Shown one piece after another: positions 29,733-50,844 of a DNA stretch of 64,000 nucleotides (positions are counted from its first letter, which is position 1; each line of letters opens with the position of its first letter). A program made the translations under genes and the position numbers. Location of the stretch: the NCBI RefSeq assembly GCF_965363235.1, contig NC_134845.1, positions 82,351,913 through 82,415,912 on the forward strand, written 5' to 3'. The DNA comes from Mytilus galloprovincialis (taxonomy: Eukaryota; Mollusca; Bivalvia; Mytilida; Mytilidae). The notes beneath the pieces are model-generated. The model worked only from the letters and a program-made list of their open reading frames with translations. It made no database searches and was not told the origin of the DNA.

Positions 29733-30655
29733 ACAAGAGGCTGTCACAACGACAGCAAACCGGATTTATTAATATTTATTTGTGTCCTGGCAATATCGCA
29801 AGAACCATTACTGATGAATGGTGAAAGTGAAAATCGTCAATATCAAATATGACCTCCATTTTGTCATCAGTATCAACATATTAAAATTTGAAAAGCTTAG
29901 ATTGAATGGTTCATGAGAAAATGCAACAATGTGAATGGAAACGCCATTTTACAATCTTTCAAGAACCATAACTCCTGAACGGTAAAAGTCAAAATCGTCA
30001 TTATTGAACTTGACCTCTATTTTGTCATCAATAACAACATATAAAAATTTCAAAAGCTTTGGTTGAATGGTTCATAAGAAAATGCACGGACACGACTGGA
30101 AACACCATTTTTCAATCTTTCAAGAACCATAACTCCTGAACGGTAAAAGTCAAAATCATCATTATTGAACTTGACCTCTATTTTGTCATCAGTAACAACA
30201 TATCAAAATTTGGGAAGCTTTGGTAGAACAGTTCATGCGTAAATGCACGGACACGACTGGAAACTCCATTTTTCAATCTTTCAAGAACCATAACTCCTGA
30301 ACGGTAAAAGTCAAAATCGTCATTATTGAATTTGACCTCCATTTTGTCATCAGTAACAACATATTAAAATTTGGGAAGCTTTGGTAGAACAGTTCATGCG
30401 TAAATGCACTGACACGACTGGAAACTCCATTTTTCAATCTTTCAAGAACCATAACTCCTGAACGGTAAGAGTAAAAATCGCCATTATTGAACTTGATCTT
30501 TATTTAGTTGTCAGTAACAACATATTAAAATTTTAAAAGCTTTGGTTGAACGGTTCATGAGTAAATGCACGGACAACATTTGATTCCCGCCCGCCCGCCC
30601 GCCGTACATCCCCAAATCAATAACCGACATTTTTGTCACAAAAATCTGGTTAAAA
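29733..30655. mobile_element. Pearl-like element: five 161-bp tandem cores
   Basis: Begins ACAAGAGGCTGTCACAACGA. The core repeats at exactly 161-bp spacing: AAGAACCATAACTCCTGAAC or its variant starts at 29800, 29961, 30122, 30283 and 30444. It is followed by a GCCC-type tetranucleotide run (30588-30603) and a tail ending TCTGGTTAAAA. Copy number, core length and the trailing tetranucleotide run match the pearl family (core about 160 bp). The host repeat without insertion is at 46046-46066, which fixes the edges to within a few bases. Confidence 0.85.
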
Positions 30656-30800
30656 ATGAACGAAAAACAAATTTGTAACGCATCAGCAAAAGAAAACCAC
30701 TGAATTACGGGCTCCTCACTTGGAACAGGCACATACATACAGAATGTGGCGGGGTTAAACATGTCAGCGGGACCACAACCTTCCCCCTAACCTTAAACAG
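30656..30800 (+). repeat. Dispersed family A extended 3' part
   Basis: AATGAACGAAAAACAAATTT, AAACCACTGAATTACGGGCT, CTTGGAACAGGCACATAC and GTGGCGGGGTTAAACATG. The same downstream order is found after the copies at 46046 and 52325. Confidence 0.7.
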
Positions 30801-33300
30801 TGGTGTAACAGTACAACATAAGAACGAATTATAAAAATTAGTCGAAAAGGTTTGACCGTCATAAAATGGATACAAATAGAAATACATCTAACAAAAACAC
30901 AGAGTGAGTTCTATATTATAGTTAAAATAGAAAAGGTAGTTCATCGAAAAAGTTACAACAGTTTAATCATAACTTCTACCATTAAGTCGATCAGTACCGA
31001 TCTAAATGCGTCAGTCACAATTGGCTAACGAAGCAGAAATTTTTATTTTGACAATTTTAATTTTAATCATATATCTTCATGAAGTTTGATTTTCATCTTA
31101 AGTGCCATCAACAGCTTTAGAATCGTGTCAGTGTGTTTGTTTATTAGTTATGTTAACAGCAAACAATTTTTATTTGTATTTACATGTTAGCTGGACAATT
31201 TGATAATTTATTTACAAAACTAGATAAGAATTTACTTAAAGGTGCTAGTTAAACTTTATATAAAGATAATTAGTACGCACATAAAGTGTATACATAGAAT
31301 ACAAAAGGGCACATAAAGTGTATACATAGAACACAAAAGGTGTGAAGCATCGATGAGTAGGGTTTAATACACAGTGCCATGATTCTTTTATTAAAGGATA
31401 AATGGAGATGCATCGCGATAAAGTGTTAAATTCCAACCATTTGTTTTAATGCAAGGACTGTAGGATGGCGAATAAAGATAGACTTTGTCAAATCGTTACT
31501 GTATACAATTTATTTGTTTCAAACATTTTATTGTAGATAGATCACCATAGCAACTACCCCCAACGTTTGAATAGGTACCAGTCATTTTGATGATTTGATA
31601 ACCAGTTTTAGATGGCAACATTCTATACTCTGATTTATAAAGTTCACATGTTTGGTCAAGTTTGAAGAAAACATCAATTTTTTGACGAACTGATTGCCAA
31701 ATTTGTGTGTAAGGAAACAAAATATTTATAAAGCCACCCCTGCATGTATTGAAATGGGCAAATGTACATTGCAATATTTACAAAACATTTGTAGTCATAT
31801 AATTCTAAACATCGTATTCCTACAGTTAAACAAGAACTTAAAAAACTAGTTTCTCGTCGTCGGTCGTCGTCGGAAAGCAAAATGTTAAAGGGTAGAAGCA
31901 TACACCAAAAAAAAGACATCTTTTCCGCCACTATGCATTTGTCGTTTATCTTGAAGACGCCTCGTGTACTACCCTATCGCTTCGTACAATGTGTTATCCC
32001 GTCAACTGGTTAGTCTTTCTTGGGTAAAATAAGAACAAAAAAGAAACAGACACAACAAAAACATACAAGTTGGGGGTTTCATGAACTTCCGTCCAACCAT
32101 ATATGTCCCCATTTTAAAACATTGATCGTTAAAAAAGGGGATGTTCAAACGCACCTCCGGAATCTTCCTTGGATCAGCCACTGAGTTGCGATCAAATAGG
32201 GGAGAGTTGAGGTTTAACATCGCCAAAGGTCAAAGTACAAAGGCGGGAATCCTACCACGCAGTGGTTGTCTTTGATTATTTGTTTGAAAAATGTAATGCG
32301 TGGCATGAAGTTTAAATTCGATCTAAAACTGATAGGCTTTGGTAGTCTTGGTTAAATTTATTCATAACTTCCACACACAAATGGTAATTTAGAGCTTGAT
32401 ACATTGCAAGGATATAAATACTATCATTAAATGTATATACACACACATCGCTTTAGAAAAATTGCTTTCAATAGATTTTTGGAATGTTTTAAAAAAAAAT
32501 AATAGGTTGCATTATATCAGACCAAGTCATCAAACTCTTAACAAACAATGCACAATGTTGCATGGTCTTCTTTAATAATACAAAGAAAAAATGATCCTAT
32601 AAAACTGTCAGTACTATTTGAGACTGTTATAGTAGAAGTCTCAGGATAGTCAAAGGCTATTTTAGTCATAAAATGATTTTTAGGTACCAAATGCTCTTTA
32701 ACATCAACTATATTGGCCAGTTTACATTTTTGGATCGAGCGTAACTGATGAGCCTGGTGTACCAATTTTAATCCTGGTTTCTATGATGAGTTTTATTGAT
32801 ATTAAGTGCAAAATTTTACTTTTCACATTTATATATAATATTTTTTTTGTATCTATCCGACATCAGACCTTTTGCACTTTTATAATAGATACAAAAAGAG
32901 TAGCGTTTTCATAAGTAAACAACACTATATCAATATTTAAGAAAGAATTCAAGTTTCAAATTTCTTACATATAAACTAAAGTATATAACGGTTTTATGTG
33001 ACAACGGAATACACACAGAAACCGTTTGTCATGTTGAGAAGTGAATTGTTCGTTACCGGGTAAATTTGACGATGTGTTGACAGGGTGTATTGTTTGCAAC
33101 TTGATTATTCTTGTCAAATCTTTCGTCCATCATTTGTCTTTGTCAAACAAAACACCCGTTATATCTTTTATACAGGAATCATTTAAATTTTATTTAATGA
33201 TAACAAATTCAACAAAGACACGTGGTCCGAGTAACAATACAAATATTGTTTTAAGGCAGGACTAATTCGCGGAGGAATAACAGTAAAGCAACCCTGATTT
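30801..33300. other. Intergenic upstream of beta-tubulin, no gene recognised
   Basis: Small open frames only. At 31267-31340 ACATAAAGTGTATACATAGA is directly duplicated (spacing about 40-45 bp). Near 31850 is a short GTCGTCGG repeat. The last few hundred bases probably include the tubulin promoter. Confidence 0.4.
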
Positions 33301-33303
33301 TAA

Positions 33304-33310
33304 TATAAAT
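33304..33310 (+). promoter_or_regulatory. Candidate TATA box of beta-tubulin
   Basis: TATAAAT lies 108 bp before the start codon, a reasonable place given a 5' UTR of about 70-80 nt. There is no transcript support and the region is AT-rich, so the match may be chance. Confidence 0.3.
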
Positions 33311-33417
33311 TGATAAATTAAATTTTTAGTTTGTAAGATACACATAGAACTGAAACGAAGGGCTAAGAGCCTATATTGAAGGATATTTTCCGTAACCACA
33401 AATAAATTACAGACAAA

Positions 33418-43745
<10,328 letters not shown>

Positions 43746-43915
43746 GGGATAAATTGACAATTAAATTATTTATAAATTCCGTCCATTAACGAAAAATTCG
43801 TTGACAATCAGTTCCAACACATTTAAAAATGTATACAACATAGGAAGCATTTATTTATTTTATAAAGCAGGACGTCAGGGCAATATTGGGTATTAATTTT
43901 TGACATTTTCTGCTG

Positions 43916-43921
43916 AATAAA
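43916..43921 (+). terminator. Poly(A) signal AATAAA of beta-tubulin
   Basis: AATAAA 171 bp after the stop codon, in CTGCTGAATAAAG. It is the first canonical signal downstream, giving a 3' UTR of about 190 nt. Confidence 0.7.
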
Positions 43922-43965
43922 GTTACACGATAACATTCTTTGTTTATCTTTGTAATCAGTATGTA

Positions 43966-44170
43966 CTGTAGATTCATTTATTTTCGTGGGTACCAATTTT
44001 CGTGGATTGAAGCCAATTGTTTTTTTCATAGAATTTGAATTTCATGTTTTTCGCCATTTTTGCATAAACAGATATAGAAAAAGTGTACTTGGTTGAACGT
44101 AAATTTAATGGACCCTATACACAATCAATTCACGAAAATTGGTATCCAACGAATAATAATGAATCCACAG
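43966..44170. mobile_element. 205-bp MITE with TA target duplication
   Basis: Starts CTGTAGATTCATTTATTTTC and ends TAATGAATCCACAG, with TACCAATTTTCGTG / CACGAAAATTGGTA just inside each end. TA lies on both sides (43964-43965, 44171-44172). It sits 45 bp after the tubulin poly(A) signal. A fragment of the same family is at 7482. Confidence 0.85.
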
Positions 44171-44172
44171 TA

Positions 44173-44760
44173 TTTCAAATACATTAGAGAGGACTTAGAA
44201 AGAACGACAGAAAGATCTGTGTGAATCACAAAACTGTATTCATTTGAATAAATCAAACCAAAAGTCATGTTTCCATTTTTCCAATAATCACACATGATTA
44301 TGATTGCCTATCTGTCTTTTTATCAGTTTTATTGTGTTTTTGTTAATTTGTGAAGTTTTCTTTGCAATCTGATATCGCGACATTCACTACTTCAATGTAC
44401 ATCACGTGACGTGATGGAAAAATTGATCATCTACGTATATGTATACGCTCTTGACCGAGGCAAATATTTGGGAAGCCGAACGGAAGATTCAGTTCGAGGA
44501 TTCTATTTTTAAAAGGTATCCGGAAAGTCATGATTCGGTTTTGATATGTTGCTATGTGAATGATTTCCCTATCATTTTGCATAGCCATTTTCTTTTTCGA
44601 TATGTTGATCAACTCGATCAACTAATTTTTGTAAATGATACTTTTTATCATCCCAAAACATTTCGAATTTACATCATTAAGTCATACGAAAAATAAAATT
44701 TTCTTTACTGTTGATTGTTTTTTATCAAATGTAGTATTAGTACTTATTCCGTTTGGGAAT
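44173..44760. other. Intergenic with one unassigned open frame
   Basis: Open frame 44439-44696 (plus, 85 codons) starts MYTLLTEANIWEAERK. I recognise no family, and no splice sites or neighbours support it. Otherwise nothing is seen. Confidence 0.3.
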
Positions 44761-44764
44761 TTCG

Positions 44765-45232
44765 ATTAAATAAATAAAGGCAACAGTAGTATACCGATGT
44801 TCAAAACTCATAAATCGATAGAAAAAAACCAAATCCGGGTAACAAACCAAAACCAAGGGAAACGCATTAAATATAAGAGAATGACGACACAACATTAAAT
44901 ATAACACACACAGAAACGAACTAAGCATTAGAAAAAATCCGATGAGAATAACAAATATAACATCAAAACTAAATACATGAATTTGGGATAGAAAAGTACC
45001 GTGACACGTCTTATAATAATGTGAATTCAAACTCAAATAAAAGAGGAAACAGACGACACAATAGAAACACATCGTTAAAATGTAACACACACATAAACGA
45101 ACTATAATATACAATGTAGCAATGACCATACTCTTGACTTGGTGCAGGACATTTTTTGAAAAGAAACAAATGGTGGGTTGAACCTGGTTTTATGGCATGC
45201 TAAACCTCCCTCTATTATGGCCATGTTAAATA
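44765..45232. repeat. Dispersed family B copy, host of the Helitron
   Basis: AATAAAGGCAACAGTAGTAT, CAAACCAAAACCAAGGGAAA, AAATGGTGGGTTGAACCTGG and CCTCCCTCTATTATGGCCAT. Contains internally repeated segments (ACACACA(C/T)A(G/A)AAACGAACTA at about 44910 and 45090). A hydrophobic 130-codon minus-strand open frame here is repeat-derived. It resumes after the Helitron at 46369. Confidence 0.75.
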
Positions 45233-45548
45233 TCTATACTATTAAACGAGAAGACCTCATTTTGGGTGTCGCTTCTCTTCTTTCCACAATAAATTAATCA
45301 ACACGTCTCTGTGTCCTATAGGTACAGTGCATAGTCGCATTTGTCATCCATTCATATGATTATTCAGATTGAGTTATTTTGGGAGAAAAACGAGAAAAAG
45401 GGCATCCGGATATTGTCCCGTCATTGGACAAAATTTTAAGTCAGATTATACTTCCGGTTTGCGTTTTTCTGTATATATACTACGAATAAAGTGTATTTTC
45501 AGAATTCTATCTGCTATCATTTTCAAGTTTACTATCCACGGTGGTCAC

Positions 45549-45735
45549 AGAGTTTATTAAATAGAGAGGGTCTGTATACTATATCATAATCAATGACCAC
45601 CATGGATCGATTAGAAAACTTAGAATTGAAAGTAAATACACGTTTAGAGTTTATTAAATAGAGAGGGTCTGTATACTATATCAATGACCACCATGGATCG
45701 ATTAGAAAACTTAGAATTGAAAGTAAATACACTTT
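45549..45735 (+). repeat. Two-copy 97-bp tandem duplication inside the Helitron
   Basis: AGAGTTTATTAAATAGAGAG starts at 45549 and 45646. The copies are nearly identical apart from a few missing bases, so the duplication looks recent. Confidence 0.9.
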
Positions 45736-45854
45736 ATTTACATAGTGAATGTTCATAATATACAGATAAGCGCTAAAATTATTCATGTGCACTTTTGATA
45801 CCTTTTCTGAAATTCTCCAGTCATTAAATCTTTTACAAAATTCATTGATTACAA

Positions 45855-46140
45855 AAAAGGAAGATGTGGTATGATGGCCATGTTGACAACTCTCCACAAG
45901 AAACCAAAATGACACAGAAATTAACAACTATAGGTCATCGTACGGCCTTCAACAACGAGCAAATACCATACCGCATACTCAGCTTTAAAAGGCACCGAAA
46001 TGACAATGTAAAACAATTCAAACGAGAAAACTAGTGGCCTTATTTATGTACAAAAAATGAACGAAAAACAAATATGTAACACATAAACAAACGACAACCA
46101 CTCAAGTACAGGCTCCTTACTTAAATGTTCATAACATACT
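45855..46140 (+). repeat. Dispersed family A copy nested in the Helitron
   Basis: Forward copy: GGAAGATGTGGTATGATGGC, TAACAACTATAGGTCATCGT, ACGGCCTTCAACAACGAGCA and AAAATGAACGAAAAACAAAT. It lacks the pearl insertion seen at 29733 and so supplies the empty site. Confidence 0.8.
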
Positions 46141-46419
46141 AAATGTATATTCATATTGAAATTGATAGAAAACCACAAATTGGGAATTTTTGAAATAAAG
46201 GAGGAGGGATTAAAAAACTGAACATTTTCCTATTCCCAATAACCTATGATTTATGATACTTTTGCTGAAATTCTCCAGTCATTCAATATTTCACAAAATT
46301 CTTCCAACAACACTTTACATACTTTAAACTACGCTCTGAATGCCCGCGATTTCGCGGGTGTGTTCTAGTAACATTTAAATGACAACACAACATTACAGGA
46401 CTACAATACAAATAAATAG

Positions 46420-47079
46420 GAGAACACAATTGACAAATAAACACACGAATAATAGCTAACAAAAGTCACCAGGTTTAAGATTTAATACGCCAGAAGAGCG
46501 TTTTGTCAACACAAGACTTACTAGTGACGCCAGGTACAAAAGTTTGAAAGCCAAAACAAGTACAAAGTTGAACAGCCTCGAGGACCAAAAGTTCAAAAAG
46601 CTGTGCCAAAAACGGCCAGGGTTTTCTGTTAGGTACCAGAACATCCCTATTATTTAGAATAAAAACGTAAATTTTCTATCAAATCTTGATAGCAATAAAA
46701 TTACGAATTGAAATTGGGAATTCTCAAAGAGACAATAAACCGACTATAGAGTAAAATAAAAACACAGCCGAAGTCCGCCGATAGGTCTTCAACGAAGCAA
46801 GAAAACCCCGCACCAAGAGGCAGATTGCAGCTGGCCCCTTAGCAAAAATGTGTACTAGTTCTGTGAAAAAGGACGGCATGCTAAACTTCAAAACATATAA
46901 ATGATTTTAAGTAAAAAAATAAACAAGGCTAACAAAGGCAATTGGCTTCTGACTAGTGACAGGCAAAAAAATGCTGCGGGGTTATACATGTTTAATGAGA
47001 TTTCAACCCTCCCCCTATACACTTAGCCAATGTAGAATGAAAAAAACATACAGCAACACGCACATTAAAACTCAGTTAG
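46420..47079. repeat. Dispersed family C copy, part 1
   Basis: TTTAATACGCCAGAAGAGCG, CTAGTGACGCCAGGTACAAA, CGATAGGTCTTCAACGAAGC, CTGGCCCCTTAGCAAAAATG and AAAACTCAGTT match 62514-62880, with a 5' piece also at 63480-63600. It contains a minus-strand 62-codon frame with no recognisable motif. Confidence 0.7.
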
Positions 47080-47687
47080 ATAGATGGGGTGTCTAAATTA
47101 TAATCCATAGAATTTCTTAATAATTTGCCAAAATGTAGTTTATATCCTGCTCGTTTAAGAACATTAATAAAAAGAATGGGTCACCGGACTTATTTTCACA
47201 CTACAGGTTGTGCAAAATTGTCCGATTTTGTATAGATTATGCATGGAAACCCCAATTTTCGGTCATAAACGAAAACTACACCATAGAATTTTGAGATAAA
47301 ATATGAGAAGATAGCTTCAATAATATTCTTTCAGATAAGACGAAGAAAAAATGGGGTCACCGGACTCGTTTTCTTGCTAAATAATAAAAATGGGTAAATT
47401 CCTAACACAATCTATTGTAAAAGTAACAATATCTGAATTATCTGTCCTTGCATTTGAGTTGTCTCCCCTTATTTGGCAAAGTTGGAAAAAAATGAATCAA
47501 ACGAACGTATTTGTTTTTTTGGTAAAATACAACCCTAAATATGATAAACCATGGCATTTTCTATATTATAATGAAATATCTTACACACGAATTACCTACT
47601 AATCTCAAAATTTGCACATTTTATAAAAAATCTATACCTTGTTTTCTGGTATTTCAAAATTCAAAATGGAGGAAGACACCCTATCTA
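47080..47687. mobile_element. MITE inserted in a family C repeat
   Basis: The ends TAGATGGGGTGTCT and AGACACCCTATCTA are inverted with one mismatch. The empty site is visible at 62870-62890, where CTCAGTTTAAAAGAAGTCCG is continuous. Edges are uncertain by a few bases. Inside, GGGTCACCGGACT(T/C)(A/G)TTTTC is repeated at about 47179 and 47353. Confidence 0.7.
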
Positions 47688-47793
47688 CTTTAAAAAAAGT
47701 CCGAGTCCGATGTCAGAATAGATAACAAAATAAACGAAGCCACATGAGAATAACATATAAATTAACAAAAGATTGCTACATGTAGCAGTTACT
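47688..47793. repeat. Dispersed family C copy, part 2
   Basis: TTTAAAAAAAGTCCGAGTCC, GATGTCAGAATAGATAACAA and CATGTAGCAGTTACT match 62878-62972. The last TACT is the target duplication of the next insertion. Confidence 0.75.
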
Positions 47794-48237
47794 GGTCCAA
47801 GACCACAATTGTCGTCCCTTGATTTTCGATAAATATAGTCCCTAGTGTTGATAGTGAGTTACTTGCCATTAATTTTTATAACCCTTCCATTTATTTCTCC
47901 ATGTTTAATGCCTTAGATTGCAAGTAGGGGGGTGAAATTGCACTGTTAAAAAATTTGGGTCCAGAATTTTAAAGGAAAGTAGTGATTTGGTCCAGGTAAA
48001 AAAGGTTGAAAAATAGTACTTCGGAAGCTGTCAAAAGATTTCAAGACGCCCTAAAGATAAAATTGTCCATATTTTTGAGTAAGGGACGATGAAGTTTTCT
48101 ATAATTTTGATATAATTTGTCCCAAAAGTAGTACAACACACTGTAAAAATTTCTTTGAGAAAGCGCAGGTGGGATTTTTTTTCTTTTCATTTATGTTCTA
48201 AAAGAAATGCACTACGAAATAATTGTGGTCTCGGACC
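47794..48237. mobile_element. 444-bp MITE with 4-bp TACT target duplication
   Basis: Inverted 17-bp ends: GGTCCAAGACCACAATT and, in complement, GGTCCGAGACCACAATT. TACT flanks both sides (47790-47793, 48238-48241). The empty site is AGCAGTTACTGACATGTAG at 62964-62982, with a single TACT. No coding capacity; superfamily not assigned. Confidence 0.88.
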
Positions 48238-48345
48238 TACTGACATGTCAGCTTCAGACCTCAATTAAACTGATAGAAAGATTATATTCTGTCATATGAA
48301 AAATTGAGCAGAATTCCTCCCGTTAGGGTTTTAGTATCAAACCAT
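48238..48345. repeat. Dispersed family C copy, part 3
   Basis: TCAGACCTCAATTAAACTGA, GAAAGATTATATTCTGTCAT and TTCCTCCCGTTA match 62984-63050. Confidence 0.75.
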
Positions 48346-50840
48346 CATAAAAAATATTAGAAGAACATATTAACCCGTATCATGTTAACAACTGGTTTTA
48401 GAATAAATGTGTTTATTTCCGATGTAATGATACTATAAGTGAATCAATAGTAATACCAACATATGCCATCTTTAATGTCCTGACAACAGTTTCGTAACTA
48501 TATCCCTTCCGAATCAGTCTATTGAAGTGTTTGTGTAGCTCTTGAGGTGAATGCCAACATTTTTGTGCTTTGTACAGAATATTACCATTAAAGATTTGAT
48601 ATGATATACCTGAACGAATAAGATGTCTGCATGTTGAATTATATTTACGAATGATGTACTTGTACTGATAATTAAATTTAGTATTTTTTTTACTAATTTG
48701 TGATATCGAAAATTCTGGAGTCAAAATTTTTCAACATAGACTGGAGAGGAGATATAAGAATTCCTAAAAACAATAAAGCATGCTTTTCCGTAAAATTCCC
48801 TAAAAAAGATTCCCGATAAGTGAAAATCCCAAATTCCTGTAAACATAGATCCCACGGTCCCCACAAAGTCCTTTCGCCCAAAATTGCATTAATTGATTGA
48901 TGTCTCAACCCATTATCGACAAGTTTCCGCGGTCTTGGATCTTTAAATCAGATAACAGAAAACGTCGTCTGATCTTTATCTTTTGCGTCCTATTCCAGAC
49001 TGTTAAGTTTTAACTGATTGTTGTTTCGTAGCCTCCCATGCTACCACTGAAAAAGCCTGTTTTTTTAAATTTTTTGATGTCATCACTGGATTTTCTGTTA
49101 TAGGTTACATGTCCCAAAGGGCCGTTGGCAGTTTTTTCCATCATTTGTTGTCCGTCTTCATTTTGTCATCGACCATCGTCGCCCATTAACTCTTACATAA
49201 TTCCTTTTCTCTGAAACTGCCACGTCAAATTTAGCTATAATTGGCCACAATTATTGGACAAAGCCATCTAGTTTAAAGGTATGTCCGAAGACCCCAACTG
49301 CTAACAAAGATGACCGACTTGCCTAAAAATAGAACAGGAATAAACAAGATTGTCTCTGATTTTGAAAACCCCTCACTACCAAATGATTATAGTCTAAAAC
49401 GACCAATTTGAACTGAACATTGAATCAATTATTTAGTCGTGTTAATTTTTTCCGTAAATATTTGGACTTATCCACTGTGGTAAATTCAGGACTTTACAGA
49501 CAATTAACGTGCAGTCAATTCAGTAAGATGTTGATGGTACAGGTACAGCTTCTGTGACTCTTTTCAGAAGGCCGGCCCACGACCGAATATAGTTTCTTGT
49601 TATTATAGTGTCGTTTTTCTTTATTTTTGTTCTCTGCCTTCCTGATTCATTTCTCAATTCTTTTTTTCATTATATTTATTATTACAAATAGTCAAACAAA
49701 CATACAAATAGTAAGCAAGAAATCTAAAAACTTTGTTAAAAATATATTCTTAACGAAACCAAATGTTTGTAGAGATGAATAAAGTGCACTAATTTATATG
49801 ATTTTTTCAAAATTTTAAAAGCTAACAGAAACAAATAAAATGACAATTTTCTTCTCAATTACGAAGTGTTTTTTTTTAAAAACACCATTTGCATAAGTTT
49901 TCAATTTATCTAGTACATAGTTAAGCAGAACATTAGATATCAAGTCGACGACATGGGTATCTTTCAAGTTGGATGTAGAAAATGCATAACCTCCGATTTA
50001 AAAAAAATAAAAAAATACCACGGACGGAAAAAATATCAATCTATTAGTTCAGTAATTTTCGTGTCTGCCCTTCCATTATGTGACTCAAGATAAAATTCCA
50101 GCAAATGGGTAACTATCGTATCGAAAAGCGAAAATCGAGTGCACCTTTTTATGTTAGGGCGTGTTTGAGTTTAATCTTTTGTCTCGATATCGTACAAAGC
50201 AAGAATATTTCATAGATCGTCTCGCTTCAGATTCTATCATTTTTATATATCAAAGCTACAGGTTAACTTTATAACATAAAAAAATTACAGTACTAAAAGA
50301 TGAAAAATATGGGTCAAGTGAAATACCTATCCAATGAATCACAATGAGAAGGTGTGTTCGAATAGCTAGTTTTTTTTACTAAAAGTACTTGACGACAGTC
50401 TTCCGAGTTGGATGATGAAAATGCATATCTTCGAAAAATTATATTGTTTTTTGTGTGTGAAAACTAGGGTTTTACAGTCTTCAACCACTAAAAAAATCCA
50501 CGAAATATTTAATTAGAATTTTTTTTAAATGTTTATGAATTTTCGAAAATTCCACCTGACAACCGATCAGACAATAGTTTTAAGTTGACTCAGTGCAGAC
50601 AAGATCATTTACTGATGCCCATTAGCTAGTTGAAACATTTGTCTTTTAAAATACAACTGACATATAAGGATCGTAATGATGCAATGTGGATAAATTTATC
50701 GGTTTGCAAGAGCAAAATTGGCAGCGCGTCATCCCTACAATGGCTTCCATTTCTACGATTGTGAAAATGAACTGGCGTAATGGGGAGATAATTTTGACAA
50801 AGTAGAGTCCTGATTGTATGGTCGGGTTGTTGTCTCTTCT
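48346..50840. other. Intergenic, no gene recognised; one degraded repeat
   Basis: A minus-strand open frame at 48413-48724 (103 codons, MTPEFSISQISKKNTKFNYQ) shows no motif I know. 49105-49335 (GTCCCAAAGGGCCGTTGGCA, CTCTGAAACTGCCACGTCAA) is a decayed reverse relative of the element at 23845-25149. Confidence 0.4.
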
Positions 50841-50844
50841 CTTG

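Larger units (their letters stand above)
45233..46368 (+). mobile_element. Non-autonomous Helitron, 1136 bp
   Basis: The 5' end is TCTATACTATTAAACGAGAA, preceded by A. The 3' end has a 7-bp-stem hairpin CCCGCGATTTCGCGGG (46343-46358), six bases (TGTGTT) and CTAG, followed by T. TC start, CTRR end, nearby GC hairpin and insertion between A and T are the Helitron hallmarks. There is no Rep/helicase. The interior contains a 97-bp tandem duplication, a nested family A copy and a second duplication (GAAATTCTCCAGTCATT at 45809 and 46269). Confidence 0.85.

Noticed and set aside
29733-30655. Regularly spaced repeats that might suggest a CRISPR array
   Set aside because: Units are 161 bp directly abutting without unique spacers, in a eukaryotic genome; pearl-type architecture fits.
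44737-45129. 130-codon hydrophobic minus-strand open frame
   Set aside because: It lies wholly in a dispersed repeat that also occurs at 23610; low-complexity AT-rich translation with no family motif.
46420-48345. Possible LTR retrotransposon
   Set aside because: No direct terminal repeats, no gag or pol motifs; the block is a dispersed repeat interrupted by two MITEs.
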